A stretch of 64,000 nucleotides of DNA from Candidatus Gallipaludibacter merdavium (GCA_017694875.1 JADIMG010000045.1:1-64000); one strand, 5' to 3'; counted from the stretch's first letter, positions 27,273 to 37,616 are shown. Notes: a model not told the origin generated them from the letters alone. Numbers and translations are program-made.

Positions 27273-29546
27273 ATGGCAAAAAGATATATCTATAGTACCT
27301 TATGTATGCTTTTCATTCTGATACTTGCTGGTTGTAAATCAACCAAATATGTACCAGAAGGCGAATATCTGCTCAATAAGGTAGCCATCAAATCCGATGT
27401 TCCCGATGTTAAGAAAGAGGAATTGCAGAGCTATTTGCGTCAAACGCCCAACGCTTCTGTACTGGGTTTCTGGAAACTCCAGTTGGGCGTATATAACCTG
27501 TCGGGTAAAGATACAACCAAATGGATTAACCGCATGTTGCGAAAAATTGGCGATGCCCCCGAAATATACAATCCGGAACAAACGGATATGTCTCTCTATC
27601 AGATGCAGAAATTCTTGCAAAACAAAGGCTACTTCAATGCAGAAATTACAACCGAACTAACTACTAAAAAGCAGAAGGCCAAGGTAACCTATCATGTGAA
27701 AGGCAACCGCCCATACATATTGAACAGATACCAAATACTCATTGACCAGCCTGATGTATATCGGATTGCTTCCGATACGGCCACTTCACTCATAAAAAGG
27801 AATATGCTGTTCGATTCCAATGTGTTGGACGCTGAGCGCGAAAGAATAGCTTCTGAAATGCGCAACCAGGGATTCTACAACTTTGAGAAAGACTATCTTA
27901 CCTATGTGGCTGATAGCTCCATGCACAATAACACCATTAACTTGCAATTGGGCTTCCGTGACTTGCTGACAGAGGCTTCCGATTCACTGAAAAACAAAAT
28001 TTTTACACAATACAGAATCAAGGAAGTAATTATACACACAGACTACGACCCTTTACGACGCAACAATATGGTAGAACGTGTGGATACCATCAGAAGGGGA
28101 GACTATCTTATTTCCTATGGCCAAAAAAGAAACTTGAGAATACAGACACTCATCAACAATTGTTTCATGGTGCCTGGACAATTATATTCTGACAGAGACG
28201 TGGAAAAAACCTATTCCACACTGAATGCTTTGGCGGCTATCAAATATGTCAATCTGCTCTTCAGAGAAGTTGAACCTGGGTGGCTCACATGTTATGTAGT
28301 AACGACTCCAGCCAAAAGCCAAGCATTCACAGTAGAGGGTGAAGGAACCTATTCTGCCGGTGACATTGGCGTGGCAGGAGGAATTGGATATCAGCACAAA
28401 AATCTTTTCAAAGGTTCCGAACAATTCTCCATTCAAGGACGTGCTGCCTACGAATGGCGGCAAGTAGGAGGTAATGCCATCGAATTGGGAGCGGACGCTT
28501 CTCTTAAATTCCCCAGCTTCCTGATTCCCTTTGTCAATAGCGCATGGAGACGAAGCAACAACGCCGCTACCGACTTGAATATTTCCTATAACTATCAAAA
28601 AAGGCCATTGGAATATTCACGAACCATTGCCAGCGCAGGTATCAATTATTCATGGCACAAACAGGGCTCACGTTTTCGCCATTCCTATGATTTGGTTGAT
28701 TTCAGCTATGTATATCTGCCATGGATTTCCGACGAATTCAAAGATTATTTCCTCAACAACCAGTCTGTACTGAAATACAGCTATGAGGACCACTTCATTA
28801 TGCGTATGGCCTACAATGGCTCCTATTCAACCTATAGGTCAAACAGACCATTGAGCAACTATTATTCACTCCGATATGGAGTGGAAACAGCCGGCAACCT
28901 TTTGTATGGTATCAACCACCTGTTTAAAATGCAACCTGCCGACGATGGCTCTTACCGTGTATTTAATATCCGCTATTCGCAATATGTAAAAGCCGATTTT
29001 GACTTTGCCTATAACCAAGTGATTGACCCCAATAACCGCTTTGTTTATCACGCTGCGCTGGGAGTAGGATTACCTTACGGCAATGCGGCATCACTGCCTT
29101 TTGAAAAACGTTATTACAGCGGAGGGGCCAACAGTGTAAGAGGATGGGCTGTACGCACATTGGGTCCCGGAACTTTCAAGACGGACAATACCTATATTGA
29201 CTTCAACAATCAATCTGGCGATATCAAACTGGATTTGAATGTGGAATATCGTGTCAAGCTGTTTTCCATCCTGGAAGGTGCTCTATTCCTCGATGCAGGA
29301 AACATCTGGACCATCCACGACTATGAAACCCAGCCAGGTGGTCTTTTCCGCTTTGATACATTCTATGAACAGATAGCGTTGGCCTATGGATTGGGTATCC
29401 GTCTGAACTTCAACTTCTTTATATTTCGTATTGACTACGGCTTGAAGTTATATGACCCTGCACTTATTGGCAAAGACAGATGGCGTGTCAAGCCTACTTG
29501 GAAAGATGATATGGCCTTCCATTTCGCTATCGGTTATCCGTTCTAA
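27273..29546 (+). CDS. tamL: Translocation and assembly module lipoprotein TamL (BamA superfamily)
   Basis: A 757-residue outer-membrane protein of the Omp85 superfamily. The ATG at 27273 begins a lipoprotein signal with lipobox LAGC (Cys21), which distinguishes the Bacteroidetes TamL from the non-lipidated TamA. POTRA-like domains cover about residues 30-380, and the C-terminal beta-barrel contains the Omp85 segment [13 protein letters not shown] and ends in an aromatic residue (IGYPF). In other bacteria TamA works with TamB to insert or feed lipids to the outer membrane. No tamB is adjacent here. rnhB follows 14 nt later. Confidence 0.85.
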   Translation: MAKRYIYSTLCMLFILILAGCKSTKYVPEGEYLLNKVAIKSDVPDVKKEELQSYLRQTPNASVLGFWKLQLGVYNLSGKDTTKWINRMLRKIGDAPEIYNPEQTDMSLYQMQKFLQNKGYFNAEITTELTTKKQKAKVTYHVKGNRPYILNRYQILIDQPDVYRIASDTATSLIKRNMLFDSNVLDAERERIASEMRNQGFYNFEKDYLTYVADSSMHNNTINLQLGFRDLLTEASDSLKNKIFTQYRIKEVIIHTDYDPLRRNNMVERVDTIRRGDYLISYGQKRNLRIQTLINNCFMVPGQLYSDRDVEKTYSTLNALAAIKYVNLLFREVEPGWLTCYVVTTPAKSQAFTVEGEGTYSAGDIGVAGGIGYQHKNLFKGSEQFSIQGRAAYEWRQVGGNAIELGADASLKFPSFLIPFVNSAWRRSNNAATDLNISYNYQKRPLEYSRTIASAGINYSWHKQGSRFRHSYDLVDFSYVYLPWISDEFKDYFLNNQSVLKYSYEDHFIMRMAYNGSYSTYRSNRPLSNYYSLRYGVETAGNLLYGINHLFKMQPADDGSYRVFNIRYSQYVKADFDFAYNQVIDPNNRFVYHAALGVGLPYGNAASLPFEKRYYSGGANSVRGWAVRTLGPGTFKTDNTYIDFNNQSGDIKLDLNVEYRVKLFSILEGALFLDAGNIWTIHDYETQPGGLFRFDTFYEQIALAYGLGIRLNFNFFIFRIDYGLKLYDPALIGKDRWRVKPTWKDDMAFHFAIGYPF

Positions 29547-29560
29547 AAAAACTTGTCATC

Positions 29561-30136
29561 ATGCTGAAACCTTTCATGATACCCCATGTGCTGGAATGTG
29601 GCTGCGACGAGGCTGGACGTGGCTGTCTGGCAGGCTCCGTGTTTGCAGCGGCTGTCATTCTACCGCCTGATTTTACCAATGATATTCTCAACGACTCGAA
29701 GCAGTTGACGGAAAAGCAAAGATATGCCCTTCGCCCCATCATAGAACAACAGGCAATAGCATGGGCTGTGGGCGAGGTCACTGCTGCCGAAATAGACCAA
29801 ATCAACATACTCAATGCCTCCATATTAGCCATGCACCGTGCCATTGATGCACTCAAAGTGCGTCCTGAACACATCTTGGTGGACGGCAACCGTTTCAAGC
29901 CATATCCTTTTATTCCTCACCGCACAGTTGTGAAAGGAGATGCCACTTACATGTCCATTGCTGCGGCCTCTATATTGGCCAAAACCTATCGTGACGACTA
30001 TATGGTGCAGTTGGCACAGGAATATCCGCATTATGGTTGGGAGGTGAATAAAGGTTATCCAACTCCACAACACAAAAAAGCCATCCGTGAATTTGGCTGT
30101 ACGCCTTATCATCGGATGACCTTTAAAATGGAGTAG
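29561..30136 (+). CDS. rnhB: Ribonuclease HII
   Basis: This enzyme cleaves RNA in RNA-DNA hybrids and removes single misincorporated ribonucleotides. A 191-residue protein with the motif [13 protein letters not shown] near the N-terminus, the first acidic pair DE, VDGNRF (second acid), and the [19 protein letters not shown] block. The C-terminal KGYPT..H segment is intact. Confidence 0.96.
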   Translation: MLKPFMIPHVLECGCDEAGRGCLAGSVFAAAVILPPDFTNDILNDSKQLTEKQRYALRPIIEQQAIAWAVGEVTAAEIDQINILNASILAMHRAIDALKVRPEHILVDGNRFKPYPFIPHRTVVKGDATYMSIAAASILAKTYRDDYMVQLAQEYPHYGWEVNKGYPTPQHKKAIREFGCTPYHRMTFKME

Positions 30137-30148
30137 GGCAATCTTCCC

Positions 30149-30979
30149 TTATCTTACAACTTCTGTAAATTCCGGTTTCTCTCCGTTTTCAACCGTTACA
30201 TAAATGGTGGCTTCTACATTGTTGCCTTGTGCATCCGTACTTTGTGCAATAAAGCAATAATCGGTAGAACTTGACGTCGTGCGCTTGCCGACAGTAATAG
30301 GAGTGCCCAACGGATACTTATAATCTCCGCAAGCTGCATTAAACAGAGCCACTTCCTCTTCGGTTACCGGTTGTTGGGCTGAATATTCTGGTAATGCTTC
30401 CACTTTACCTTCCAAATAACCATTTTCTATAAGAAAACGTTTTACTTCAGCAGGTGCTTTTGCCAAACGGGCATTACGCACACCATAGCCATTGAGAATT
30501 TCAGCTTTGGGCTGTGCCTGTTTCAAATCCTTCACACTGGAGTGGAGTCCACCACTTCCGTACGTACAAAATGGAACCAGTTTTTTCCCTGCAAAATCCA
30601 CTTCATCCAATAAACTTGCCATTGGCAAAGCATACGTTCCAAACCAAATGGGATAACCAATGAAAATGGTATCATATTCGGCCCAATTTACGTCAAATGG
30701 TTTCAACTTAGGCAACTCATTATTAACCATCTCCTTTTTGCCCCTTTCAATGGTAGCTTCATAGGTTCCGGTGTAAGGTTGCTCTGCGTCAATACGCAGG
30801 GTATCAGCACCGAGCAGCTTGGAAATTTCTTGTGCAACAGACTGGGTTGCACCTGTTTGTGAATAGTAAACTACCAAACACTTTGATTTCTTGGCATCTG
30901 CATTTGAATCGCTCTTTTTTTGCGTGTTGCAGCCAAACAATGTCAGAATAGCTGCAAATAAAGTGAATCCTTTTTTCAT
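30149..30979 (-). CDS. Flavodoxin family lipoprotein
   Basis: A 276-residue protein with a lipobox LFGC (Cys17) followed by a flavodoxin fold. The FMN phosphate loop is YYSQTGATQSVA, with IFIGYPIWFG and CTYGSGG as further FMN contacts. A beta-rich C-terminal tail of about 80 residues (from the sequence after EEEVALFNAA) is extra to standard flavodoxins. It is probably a surface or periplasmic redox protein; the partner is unknown. It is the first of three closely spaced minus-strand genes when read from the right (GNAT, nucleotidyltransferase, flavodoxin). Confidence 0.85.
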   Translation of the reverse strand: MKKGFTLFAAILTLFGCNTQKKSDSNADAKKSKCLVVYYSQTGATQSVAQEISKLLGADTLRIDAEQPYTGTYEATIERGKKEMVNNELPKLKPFDVNWAEYDTIFIGYPIWFGTYALPMASLLDEVDFAGKKLVPFCTYGSGGLHSSVKDLKQAQPKAEILNGYGVRNARLAKAPAEVKRFLIENGYLEGKVEALPEYSAQQPVTEEEVALFNAACGDYKYPLGTPITVGKRTTSSSTDYCFIAQSTDAQGNNVEATIYVTVENGEKPEFTEVVR

Positions 30980-30999
30980 AATTCTATTGTTTTAGTGGG

Positions 31000-31686
31000 T
31001 TAATGGTTTTCTGTTATTCCAATATTTCTTATCAGCTTACTGCTCCACTCAATCAGCATGCGGCTGTTAGCTTCAAATTTTGCTTCATCATCCGTTACGC
31101 TGACCGCTTGTGCCTTTTCCAATACGCTTCTGTCTTCGTCAGACACTTTCTTTGCCAAAACGGTCATAGATGAGATATATTCTCCATGTTCCATATAGTG
31201 TTTCATGCGTACCGTAAAACGGGCGGTCTTGTATAGCTCCACCAACACAGAACGATTACGCGCGTGCAGAAAATTGTGCGAAGAGGCATGATAAAGATTG
31301 CAGGCCCCCATTAGCACCGCTTTACGTACATCATCAGCAGAAAAGAGTGTTTGCAAACCTTCCAATGTACCCATTATAGGATGGGTATCCATATATAGTT
31401 GCAGCAGGTCGGATTTTTCCCAATTCAACAATTCTTCCTCACCTGCCACAAAACCACATATCAACTCAGAATGTTCCATAGAGTCGAGTAGGGTACGATA
31501 GGCATTCAAATCTGCAAAATCCAGCTTATCGACTATAACCACCACATCAATGTCACTGGCTGCTGTTTGCTCGCCTCGTCCATAGCTACCTTGCAAACCG
31601 AAAAACTTTAGCCGCTCCCCAAATAATGCAAGCAAACACTCTTGAAAGTTATCCAACCATTCTGTTATGTGAATTGTATTCTCCAT
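31000..31686 (-). CDS. Nucleotidyltransferase-fold protein
   Basis: A 228-residue protein with the Pol-beta/MNT motif GSYGRGEQTAASDIDVVVIV, which includes both metal-binding aspartates, followed by an all-helical C-terminal half. This layout is shared by antibiotic nucleotidyltransferases and by MNT components of MNT-HEPN toxin pairs. Neither role is supported directly here: no HEPN gene is adjacent and the neighbour is a GNAT enzyme. It starts 4 nt after that GNAT gene. Confidence 0.75.
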   Translation of the reverse strand: MENTIHITEWLDNFQECLLALFGERLKFFGLQGSYGRGEQTAASDIDVVVIVDKLDFADLNAYRTLLDSMEHSELICGFVAGEEELLNWEKSDLLQLYMDTHPIMGTLEGLQTLFSADDVRKAVLMGACNLYHASSHNFLHARNRSVLVELYKTARFTVRMKHYMEHGEYISSMTVLAKKVSDEDRSVLEKAQAVSVTDDEAKFEANSRMLIEWSSKLIRNIGITENH

Positions 31687-31690
31687 TATG

Positions 31691-32230
31691 TTATTGTTGT
31701 TTGCTCCATTCCTGTAAAGTCATGCACATAAAATATTCAGTACGTATGTCACCCAAAGGAGACACTTTTCCTTCTTCTTTATGGTGATACATAAAACCAC
31801 ATTTTTCCATTACTCTACGCGATTTCACATTACCTTCATAATAGCCACACCATACCCGATGAAGTTGCAAATCCATAAAACAACGTCTCAACAGCAACCG
31901 TACAGCTTCAGGAATAATACCTTGTCCCCAATAAGGAACACCAATCCAATAACCTATTTCAGCATCTCCTTCGGCCATTTCAGCACTATGCAATCCATTA
32001 CTAAACATTATACCGACACTACCTATCGGTTCATTTGTTTCTTTTAATACTACCGCATAAGTTTCCGGTGCAGAAAGAATATTACGGATAATTTCACGGC
32101 TGTTTTCCACAGATGTATGTGGTGCCCAACCTGCAATCGGACCAACAGCTGGATGTCTGGCATATTTATATAATTGTGCAGCATCAGTTTCAAGCCAAGG
32201 GCGAAGGATAATGCGTGTATTTTCCATCAT
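31691..32230 (-). CDS. GNAT N-acetyltransferase, RimJ/RimL type
   Basis: A 179-residue acetyl-CoA-dependent acetyltransferase. The opening TRIILRPWLETDAAQLYKYA, IGYWIGVPYWGQGIIPEA (acetyl-CoA loop) and VMEKCGFMYHH are typical of the group that acts on ribosomal-protein N-termini or amino-acid-like substrates. The substrate is unknown. Confidence 0.88.
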   Translation of the reverse strand: MMENTRIILRPWLETDAAQLYKYARHPAVGPIAGWAPHTSVENSREIIRNILSAPETYAVVLKETNEPIGSVGIMFSNGLHSAEMAEGDAEIGYWIGVPYWGQGIIPEAVRLLLRRCFMDLQLHRVWCGYYEGNVKSRRVMEKCGFMYHHKEEGKVSPLGDIRTEYFMCMTLQEWSKQQ

Positions 32231-32375
32231 ACAATTACGAATCTTAAAATAGAAATATTCTATATCTGATGTTCTTACATAGACACAGTTTCAAAGATAC
32301 AACAAATTTTTCATATAACTAATCATGAGAAGAAAGAAGCACTGAATATCCATTAAACTATAAGGAGGGCTAAAT

Positions 32376-32426
32376 AAAAACCGAAGCAATTATCTCAACT
32401 CAAGAATAAGACAACAGCTTCGGTTT
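32376..32426 (-). terminator. Terminator of tRNA-Ser
   Basis: AAACCGAAGC and GCTTCGGTTT (10-bp perfect stem, inner ends at 32387 and 32417) are followed on the minus strand by a T-run. It lies 5 nt beyond the tRNA 3' end. The loop is long (29 nt). Confidence 0.7.
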
Positions 32427-32430
32427 AATG

Positions 32431-32517
32431 CGGAAAGTGAGGGATTCGAACCCCCGGTACAGTTACCCGTACACCGCATTTCGAGTGCGGCCCGTTCGAC
32501 CACTCCGGCAACTTTCC
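32431..32517 (-). tRNA. tRNA-Ser (anticodon CGA)
   Basis: An 87-nt class II tRNA. The acceptor stem GGAAAGT/ACTTTCC (7 bp) is perfect. The anticodon arm CCGCA-CTCGAAA-TGCGG gives anticodon CGA, reading UCG. A long variable arm and the T-loop GTTCGAATC are present. CCA is not encoded. It stands between the GNAT gene and kdsB. Confidence 0.95.
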
Positions 32518-32597
32518 TCTTGCTAAAAGCAATGCAAAAGTAGAAATAATTATCAAATGTACAAAGGATAAACCCGAAAAATAAGGCCTATGAAAAG

Positions 32598-33359
32598 CTA
32601 TTTATGTGGTTGGGATTTATACCATGCAATGGCAGCTTCCAAATCAGCAGGTGTATCAATACCTATCGTCTGCTCGTGGGTTAAACCTACTTTTATTTGA
32701 TAACCGTTTTCCAGCCAGCGCAATTGCTCCAATGATTCCACCTTCTCCAGATTACTTTGGGGCAATTGGGTTATTGCACGCAAAACATCTGCCTTATAGG
32801 CATACATGCCGACATGTGCGTAATAGGTGTTTTTCTTCAGCCATTCCAAGTGGTGTTCACCACGCATATATGGAACAACCGAACGGCTAAAATACAATGC
32901 CTTATGTGTCACCTCTGACAATACCACCTTAACCACATTTGAGTCAAACAAATGTTCAAAATCTGTATCAGAAGGAAAAGGACGTGCCAAAGTGGCAATC
33001 TCCGTCGTTTCATCATCAAAACAAGCTTTTACAGTATTGATTTGAGCCGGTTGTACAAACGGTTCATCACCTTGTATATTTACAATAACATCAGCCTGTG
33101 ATTCAGACAAACAATAGGCCTCATAACAACGGTCGGTACCGCTTTTATGATGGCTTCCCGTCATGATAACCTTGCCACCAAAGGCAATGACAGCCTCGTA
33201 TATACGCACATCATCCGTAGCAACATACACTTCATCCAATGCCTTGCACACCTGCTCATACACACGCTGAACCATAGGTTTACCACAAATATCTGCCAAC
33301 GGTTTTCCTTCAAACCTGCTGGACGCATAACGGGCCGGTATAATTCCTACAAATTTCAT
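32598..33359 (-). CDS. kdsB: 3-deoxy-manno-octulosonate cytidylyltransferase (CMP-Kdo synthetase)
   Basis: This enzyme activates Kdo with CTP for lipid A-core assembly. A 253-residue protein with IIPARYASSRFEGKPL (nucleotide-binding loop), SHHKSGTDRCYEA, VNIQGDEPF and the C-terminal IGIDTPADLEAA. All are family motifs. It is followed 25 nt upstream by the nnr gene in the same direction. Confidence 0.96.
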   Translation of the reverse strand: MKFVGIIPARYASSRFEGKPLADICGKPMVQRVYEQVCKALDEVYVATDDVRIYEAVIAFGGKVIMTGSHHKSGTDRCYEAYCLSESQADVIVNIQGDEPFVQPAQINTVKACFDDETTEIATLARPFPSDTDFEHLFDSNVVKVVLSEVTHKALYFSRSVVPYMRGEHHLEWLKKNTYYAHVGMYAYKADVLRAITQLPQSNLEKVESLEQLRWLENGYQIKVGLTHEQTIGIDTPADLEAAIAWYKSQPHK

Positions 33360-33384
33360 AGTTCTGATACTTAATATGTTATGA

Positions 33385-34860
33385 CTAAATATATTTCAAC
33401 TCCTCAATAATATCGGTAGGCAAAACAGCTTCCATATTCATCTTTTTCACCAACTGGTCAGCCGCCAGACCATGAAAATAAACTCCATTCAATGCTGCTT
33501 GCTCACATCCATATCCTTGCGCCAAATAGCTGGCTATCATACCTCCCAGTATATCGCCACTACCTCCTTTAGCCAATGCGGCATTGCCTGTCATATTGAA
33601 ATAACAACGGCCATCTGGCATAATCACCCGTGTATGCGCACCTTTTAATACAATAACGCATTTATGTTCAACAGCTTTCCGAAAGGCCAACTGCAATTGC
33701 TCGTAACTATTATTCGTTTTACCAAACAGTCGCTCAAATTCTTTAGGGTGGGGAGTAATCACCGCCTGCTGCGGTATCAAGTCCAATCGCTGGTGAAATG
33801 CCAACATATTCAAGGCATCGGCATCCAACACACAACTTTTTCCCGTTTGTCCAATAGCTTCCAATAGCTGTTCCAAATGCTGAAAAGCAACCTGAGAAGT
33901 TCCCATTCCAGGACCAATCAATAGACTATTGTATTTCCCAATATCCGCACTGATGGTCCCTTCCACATCTAGAAACATTGCTTCAGGCACAATGCATTGC
34001 GCTATCCATCTGTTGTCCTCTGCCGAAGCTATGGTGAGCAAACCACAGCCGCTTCGCAAAGCCGCTTTCGAGGCCATACAAACGGCTCCAGCCATACCTT
34101 TCTTGCCCCCTACAACCAAAACATGTCCATAAGTTCCTTTGTGACTGAATTTTGTTCGTTTAATTCGGTGAATATCAGATGGTTCTGTCGCAAAAAATGG
34201 AGTAGAAAGTTCCAACTTCACTTGCTCGTTCAAGCCAATGTCCATTATCCTTATAACGCCCGTATAAGCCTCATTCTCAGCCATGAAAAAACTTAATTTG
34301 GGAGAATCAAACGTAACGGTAACAGTAGCCTTTATAATAGTATCATCTGTATCATTCAGCTTATCTGCATACAATCCAGAAGGAATATCTATGGAATATA
34401 TGGGACGATTGGATGCATTTACCTTATCAATCAGTAACTTGTATTGCTCCTCCAATCGACGGTTCAATCCAGAACCAAACAAGCCATCAATTATTACATC
34501 CGTATCGGGTAGGGCTTCAGAAAAGGCTTTAAAATCCAGCAGTTCAATGTTTGCTGAGGTTTCCACCAATCGCAGATTTTCTGCACAATCAGCTGATAAT
34601 CTGCCTTTTTCGCCACACAGCAACACTTTCACTGCAAATCCCTTCATTTCAGAAAGAATTTGCGCCACAGCCAAAGCATCTCCGCCGTTATTTCCCGGTC
34701 CAGCAATAGCAAGCACTCGAACAGGAGTTTTTACATATTCTGTAAAACATGTAACAAAAGCTGTTGCCGCACGTTTCATCAAATCAAACGAACGTATATT
34801 TTCTGCGGCAATAGTCGATGCGTCGAGTATTCTAGTCTGTTCTGGTGTCAGTATTTTCAT
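33385..34860 (-). CDS. nnr: Bifunctional NAD(P)H-hydrate epimerase / ADP-dependent dehydratase
   Basis: A 491-residue repair enzyme for hydrated NAD(P)H. The N-terminal YjeF_N epimerase domain (about 1-210) contains GPGNNGGDALAVAQIL and VIIDGLFGSGLNR. The C-terminal ribokinase-like dehydratase domain (about 225-491) has VLVVGGKKGMAGAV, ITPHPKEFERL and the phosphate loop NAALAKGGSGDILGG. Both halves are intact. It probably shares a transcript with kdsB. Confidence 0.95.
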   Translation of the reverse strand: MKILTPEQTRILDASTIAAENIRSFDLMKRAATAFVTCFTEYVKTPVRVLAIAGPGNNGGDALAVAQILSEMKGFAVKVLLCGEKGRLSADCAENLRLVETSANIELLDFKAFSEALPDTDVIIDGLFGSGLNRRLEEQYKLLIDKVNASNRPIYSIDIPSGLYADKLNDTDDTIIKATVTVTFDSPKLSFFMAENEAYTGVIRIMDIGLNEQVKLELSTPFFATEPSDIHRIKRTKFSHKGTYGHVLVVGGKKGMAGAVCMASKAALRSGCGLLTIASAEDNRWIAQCIVPEAMFLDVEGTISADIGKYNSLLIGPGMGTSQVAFQHLEQLLEAIGQTGKSCVLDADALNMLAFHQRLDLIPQQAVITPHPKEFERLFGKTNNSYEQLQLAFRKAVEHKCVIVLKGAHTRVIMPDGRCYFNMTGNAALAKGGSGDILGGMIASYLAQGYGCEQAALNGVYFHGLAADQLVKKMNMEAVLPTDIIEELKYI

Positions 34861-35139
34861 GCTGCAAACTTACACAAAATCATCCTTATTTCATAGGGAA
34901 TCGGGGGCATTCATTGCGTTCACAGATAATTTCAAATATTCTATTTGACATAATATAAATTATGACCAAATCGCAAATGACAATATGGACATAAAAAAAG
35001 CAAATAGCTGACACTTTGATAACACACTATAATGAGCAAATCCGCAGACAATGCGGAGACTCTGCCGAGAATTGAGATAATGAAAAATAGAAATTTGACA
35101 CGAAATACTGCAACATCGCAGCAAAATGTCAGAAATAAC

Positions 35140-35589
35140 TTAGTGGGAAAATTCTTCAAAAGTATTGTCCGAATAAAATACCAAAATACGCGTTACAAAT
35201 CGATTTCCACTATTTACTTGTGTATGATTCTTGGCATTCTGAACTGGCGAATGTTTTACTGTATCTTCATGCGTCGAATGATTCACTACAGGTTGTTCTT
35301 GCTTAACAGACAGATTATCATCAATTTTAGGAGGAATATCGAACAAAACCGGCTGCTGAGATTGCGATATTTGGCGGTACATCTGACCTGTGCCCAAAAT
35401 AAGCCAATCTGGATTGATGGTCCGAAAACGATTTAAGACGCGTTTTAATACATCCAGGCTCGGATTATTCCTACCATTTAATATATGGGACAAAGTAGAT
35501 GTCTGAATACCAATCTCTGCTGCAAACTGAGTAGCATTCATATTTTCCTTGCTCATTATATGCTCAATACGTTCTTTTTCCGAGTCCAT
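35140..35589 (-). CDS. XRE family helix-turn-helix regulator
   Basis: A 149-residue protein from the ATG at 35589 (MDSEKERIEHIMSKENM). The in-frame start at 35640 is upstream of the transcription start predicted from the promoter and is rejected. The HTH covers about residues 16-62 (NATQFAAEIGIQTSTLSHIL, NPSLDVLKRVL), followed by INPDWLILGTGQMY, an unstructured middle, and a C-terminal motif ILVFYSDNTFEEF seen in many Bacteroidales XRE proteins. Its promoter contains a palindrome, pointing to autoregulation. No obvious target gene is adjacent. Confidence 0.85.
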   Translation of the reverse strand: MDSEKERIEHIMSKENMNATQFAAEIGIQTSTLSHILNGRNNPSLDVLKRVLNRFRTINPDWLILGTGQMYRQISQSQQPVLFDIPPKIDDNLSVKQEQPVVNHSTHEDTVKHSPVQNAKNHTQVNSGNRFVTRILVFYSDNTFEEFSH

Positions 35590-35617
35590 TAGCTTATACT
35601 TTATGATAATTATGTCA

Positions 35618-35649
35618 CAAAGATATGTGAAATAATTCACATTTGCAAA
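35618..35649 (-). promoter_or_regulatory. Promoter with built-in palindrome of the XRE gene
   Basis: Minus strand: TTTG (35646-35649), 20 nt, TATCTTTG (35618-35625), a perfect pair. The dyad GTGAA-N4-TTCAC occupies 35627-35640, entirely inside the spacer and next to the -7 box. A repressor bound there would exclude RNA polymerase. Confidence 0.7.
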
Positions 35650-35676
35650 CTGCCATACAAGTGTGCAATATTATCC

Positions 35677-35740
35677 TTGTGAAATACAATTGTAAACATA
35701 TAACTTAGGCAATATATATTGTAAATACAAATGTAAACAT
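35677..35740. repeat. Two near-identical 22/23-bp operator-like repeats
   Basis: Direct copies at 35677-35699 and 35719-35740 differ by one inserted base and one substitution. Each begins with a small dyad (TTGTgAAATACAA, TTGTAAATACAA) and ends TGTAAACAT. They lie 30-90 bp upstream of the XRE promoter and may be further sites for that regulator or for another protein. Confidence 0.45.
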
Positions 35741-36422
35741 CGTATTTCAGGCACTTACATCAATCCAATTTATCTGCAATATTATAGGAATAAATACTCA
35801 TTATATTCTCATTATCAACTACTAATCAAAAAACATGCATAAACAGTATATTTTTATGCAGAAATATGGCCTAATACAAATATCATATTACATCAATATA
35901 TCAATAAACCATCATATATATCTAATATCCAGCTATATATAGCAAAATATACAAAAAAATGCATATACAAAACATCTACAAATTCATTTCTGTAAATACG
36001 CTCACAACTGTACATTCGTGTATTTTGTTGATATGTATATTTGTGTATTATTTATGCTTTATATTTGTGAATTGTATGCTTGTATATATTACAATCATAA
36101 ATATCCACTACCCTACACCTATCTGGAATTGGTTTTTACTGACAAAAAACAAGTTGCACTCTCTCCTACTCTTTTTTTGATACTAGACAAGACTATGGAA
36201 TGAAAGACGTCCAAATACACAAACTCAAAAATGGAATATTTCGGACCATTCCTCAACTTTATCAGAAATATGGAATTCTCACGCAAAAAAAACGTGAAAG
36301 ATTTTTCAGGATGAAGGAAAGGTGAATAAGTTAATGGGGATAACAGATATAGAACTTCACACCCCTCCTTTTGAGGTATATATAAGATATCGTTTGACTT
36401 CCTACAATGATTAAGAAAGAAT
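35741..36422. other. AT-rich stretch without a supported gene
   Basis: This stretch is strongly AT-rich with many TATA-like runs. A 73-codon open frame (35959-36180) is low-complexity and not convincing. A 41-codon ORF at 36200-36325 (MKDVQIHKLKNGIF...) has more protein-like sequence but no ribosome site or relative that I recognise. The region could be a decayed accessory insert, or regulatory DNA of the XRE gene. Confidence 0.5.
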
Positions 36423-37565
36423 TTATAGATTGAAATGTGTATGGAAGAATTCCATTACGGCATCTTGTTGTTGTCTGTTGAAGAAATGCTTTTCATCCCA
36501 AAATTCCATCTTCAAGCATTCAGAAGCCCCTGCTTTATTATACACTTCAGACAAGACATTATATGCTTCAGTAACTCCTTCAATAGGAAATAATTTGTCT
36601 TTTTTTCCATTATAAAGTAACAAAGGACGCGGACACACCAAAGCCGCCACATGCGGATAGTCCATCACTTTGCCTAATCCTGGTAGCAACATGGAATAAT
36701 CAGATCCGCCTTTTGATTTTCTTCCATTTGAAAATAAAGCATGACACGTACTCATCCAACATACAGCAGCAACCGCTTTCACTTTATCACTTGCTGCACC
36801 CAACATCCATGCACGGTATGCACCCATGGAAAATCCCAAACAGCCTATACGCTCTTTATCCACCATGGGCATACTGGCCAATAGGTCCAATGCACGCATA
36901 TCGTCATGCAGCATCAATCCTCCTAAAGAATAACCCAATTGCAACAATGCGCCATTGAGTGCCTGCTGTGTTTCGTATTTGGTTCCTCCCTGCGCCTGCC
37001 GTTCTCCCCACAATAAAGCATCGGCAACCAGTACAACAAATCCAGCTTTTGCATAGCTACCTGCCAAATAAACACTATCATAATAAGTTGCCACCCATTT
37101 GTCAGCATCTTCAACAGTTTCTTCACTCACACCGAAAGGACGTACCATTTTCTCCTTTCCGATACTGAAATGCGCACCATGGTCATGCAGCATCAACATA
37201 CCAGGAAATGGTCCATCTCCTTCGGGAACAAGTAAATAAGCAACTACATTTGTCCACGACGACACATTGTATTCAATCTTATGCACAGCATATCCATCAC
37301 GTCTTTCCGTAGCTGTTATCTTATATTCCAAAGGAGTTTCGGGTGGAAAATTCCCTGCCGCTTCCAACAATGCATCCCTACCCGCTTTTTTCCAATCTTC
37401 CAGTGAGATTCCACATTTCAACGGGTCTAACCTATAACGGCTATCGGCCATCATACTGTCCACATAAACAGGTAAATTGCGCTTGCTCACTTCCTGAGAA
37501 GAAAGTGCAAAAGCCATAAACACGTATAAAATGATAATCAAGTAGTTTTTAGTCACAGGAAACAA
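36423..37565 (-). CDS. Exported alpha/beta hydrolase, acetyl-xylan-esterase/dienelactone-hydrolase-like
   Basis: A 380-residue protein with a signal peptide (YLIIILYVFMAFALSSQ). No ATG lies near the N-terminus: TTG at 37565 or GTG at 37556 is the likely start, so the exact end is uncertain. The hydrolase fold shows MLMLHDHGAHFSIG (oxyanion region), nucleophile elbow GFSMG, the acid in LYNGKKDKLF and the histidine in DEKHFFN. The family removes acyl groups from sugars or similar esters; the substrate is unknown. No polysaccharide genes adjoin it. Confidence 0.8.
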   Translation of the reverse strand: MFPVTKNYLIIILYVFMAFALSSQEVSKRNLPVYVDSMMADSRYRLDPLKCGISLEDWKKAGRDALLEAAGNFPPETPLEYKITATERRDGYAVHKIEYNVSSWTNVVAYLLVPEGDGPFPGMLMLHDHGAHFSIGKEKMVRPFGVSEETVEDADKWVATYYDSVYLAGSYAKAGFVVLVADALLWGERQAQGGTKYETQQALNGALLQLGYSLGGLMLHDDMRALDLLASMPMVDKERIGCLGFSMGAYRAWMLGAASDKVKAVAAVCWMSTCHALFSNGRKSKGGSDYSMLLPGLGKVMDYPHVAALVCPRPLLLYNGKKDKLFPIEGVTEAYNVLSEVYNKAGASECLKMEFWDEKHFFNRQQQDAVMEFFHTHFNL

Positions 37566-37616
37566 TGGTATTAAGTATATATTGAAAGGAATTATGCACG
37601 CTTTCCAATAGAGTCA

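Noticed and set aside
31000..32230. Antibiotic-resistance pair (nucleotidyltransferase plus acetyltransferase)
   Set aside because: Both are broad families; no resistance-specific motif, mobile element or unusual composition supports this.
35032..35436. Plus-strand ORF opposite the XRE gene
   Set aside because: The minus-strand XRE gene has domain, promoter and operator support; this ORF has none.
35959..36180. 73-codon ORF in AT-rich DNA
   Set aside because: Low-complexity, hydrophobic by AT bias, and no usable promoter spacing.
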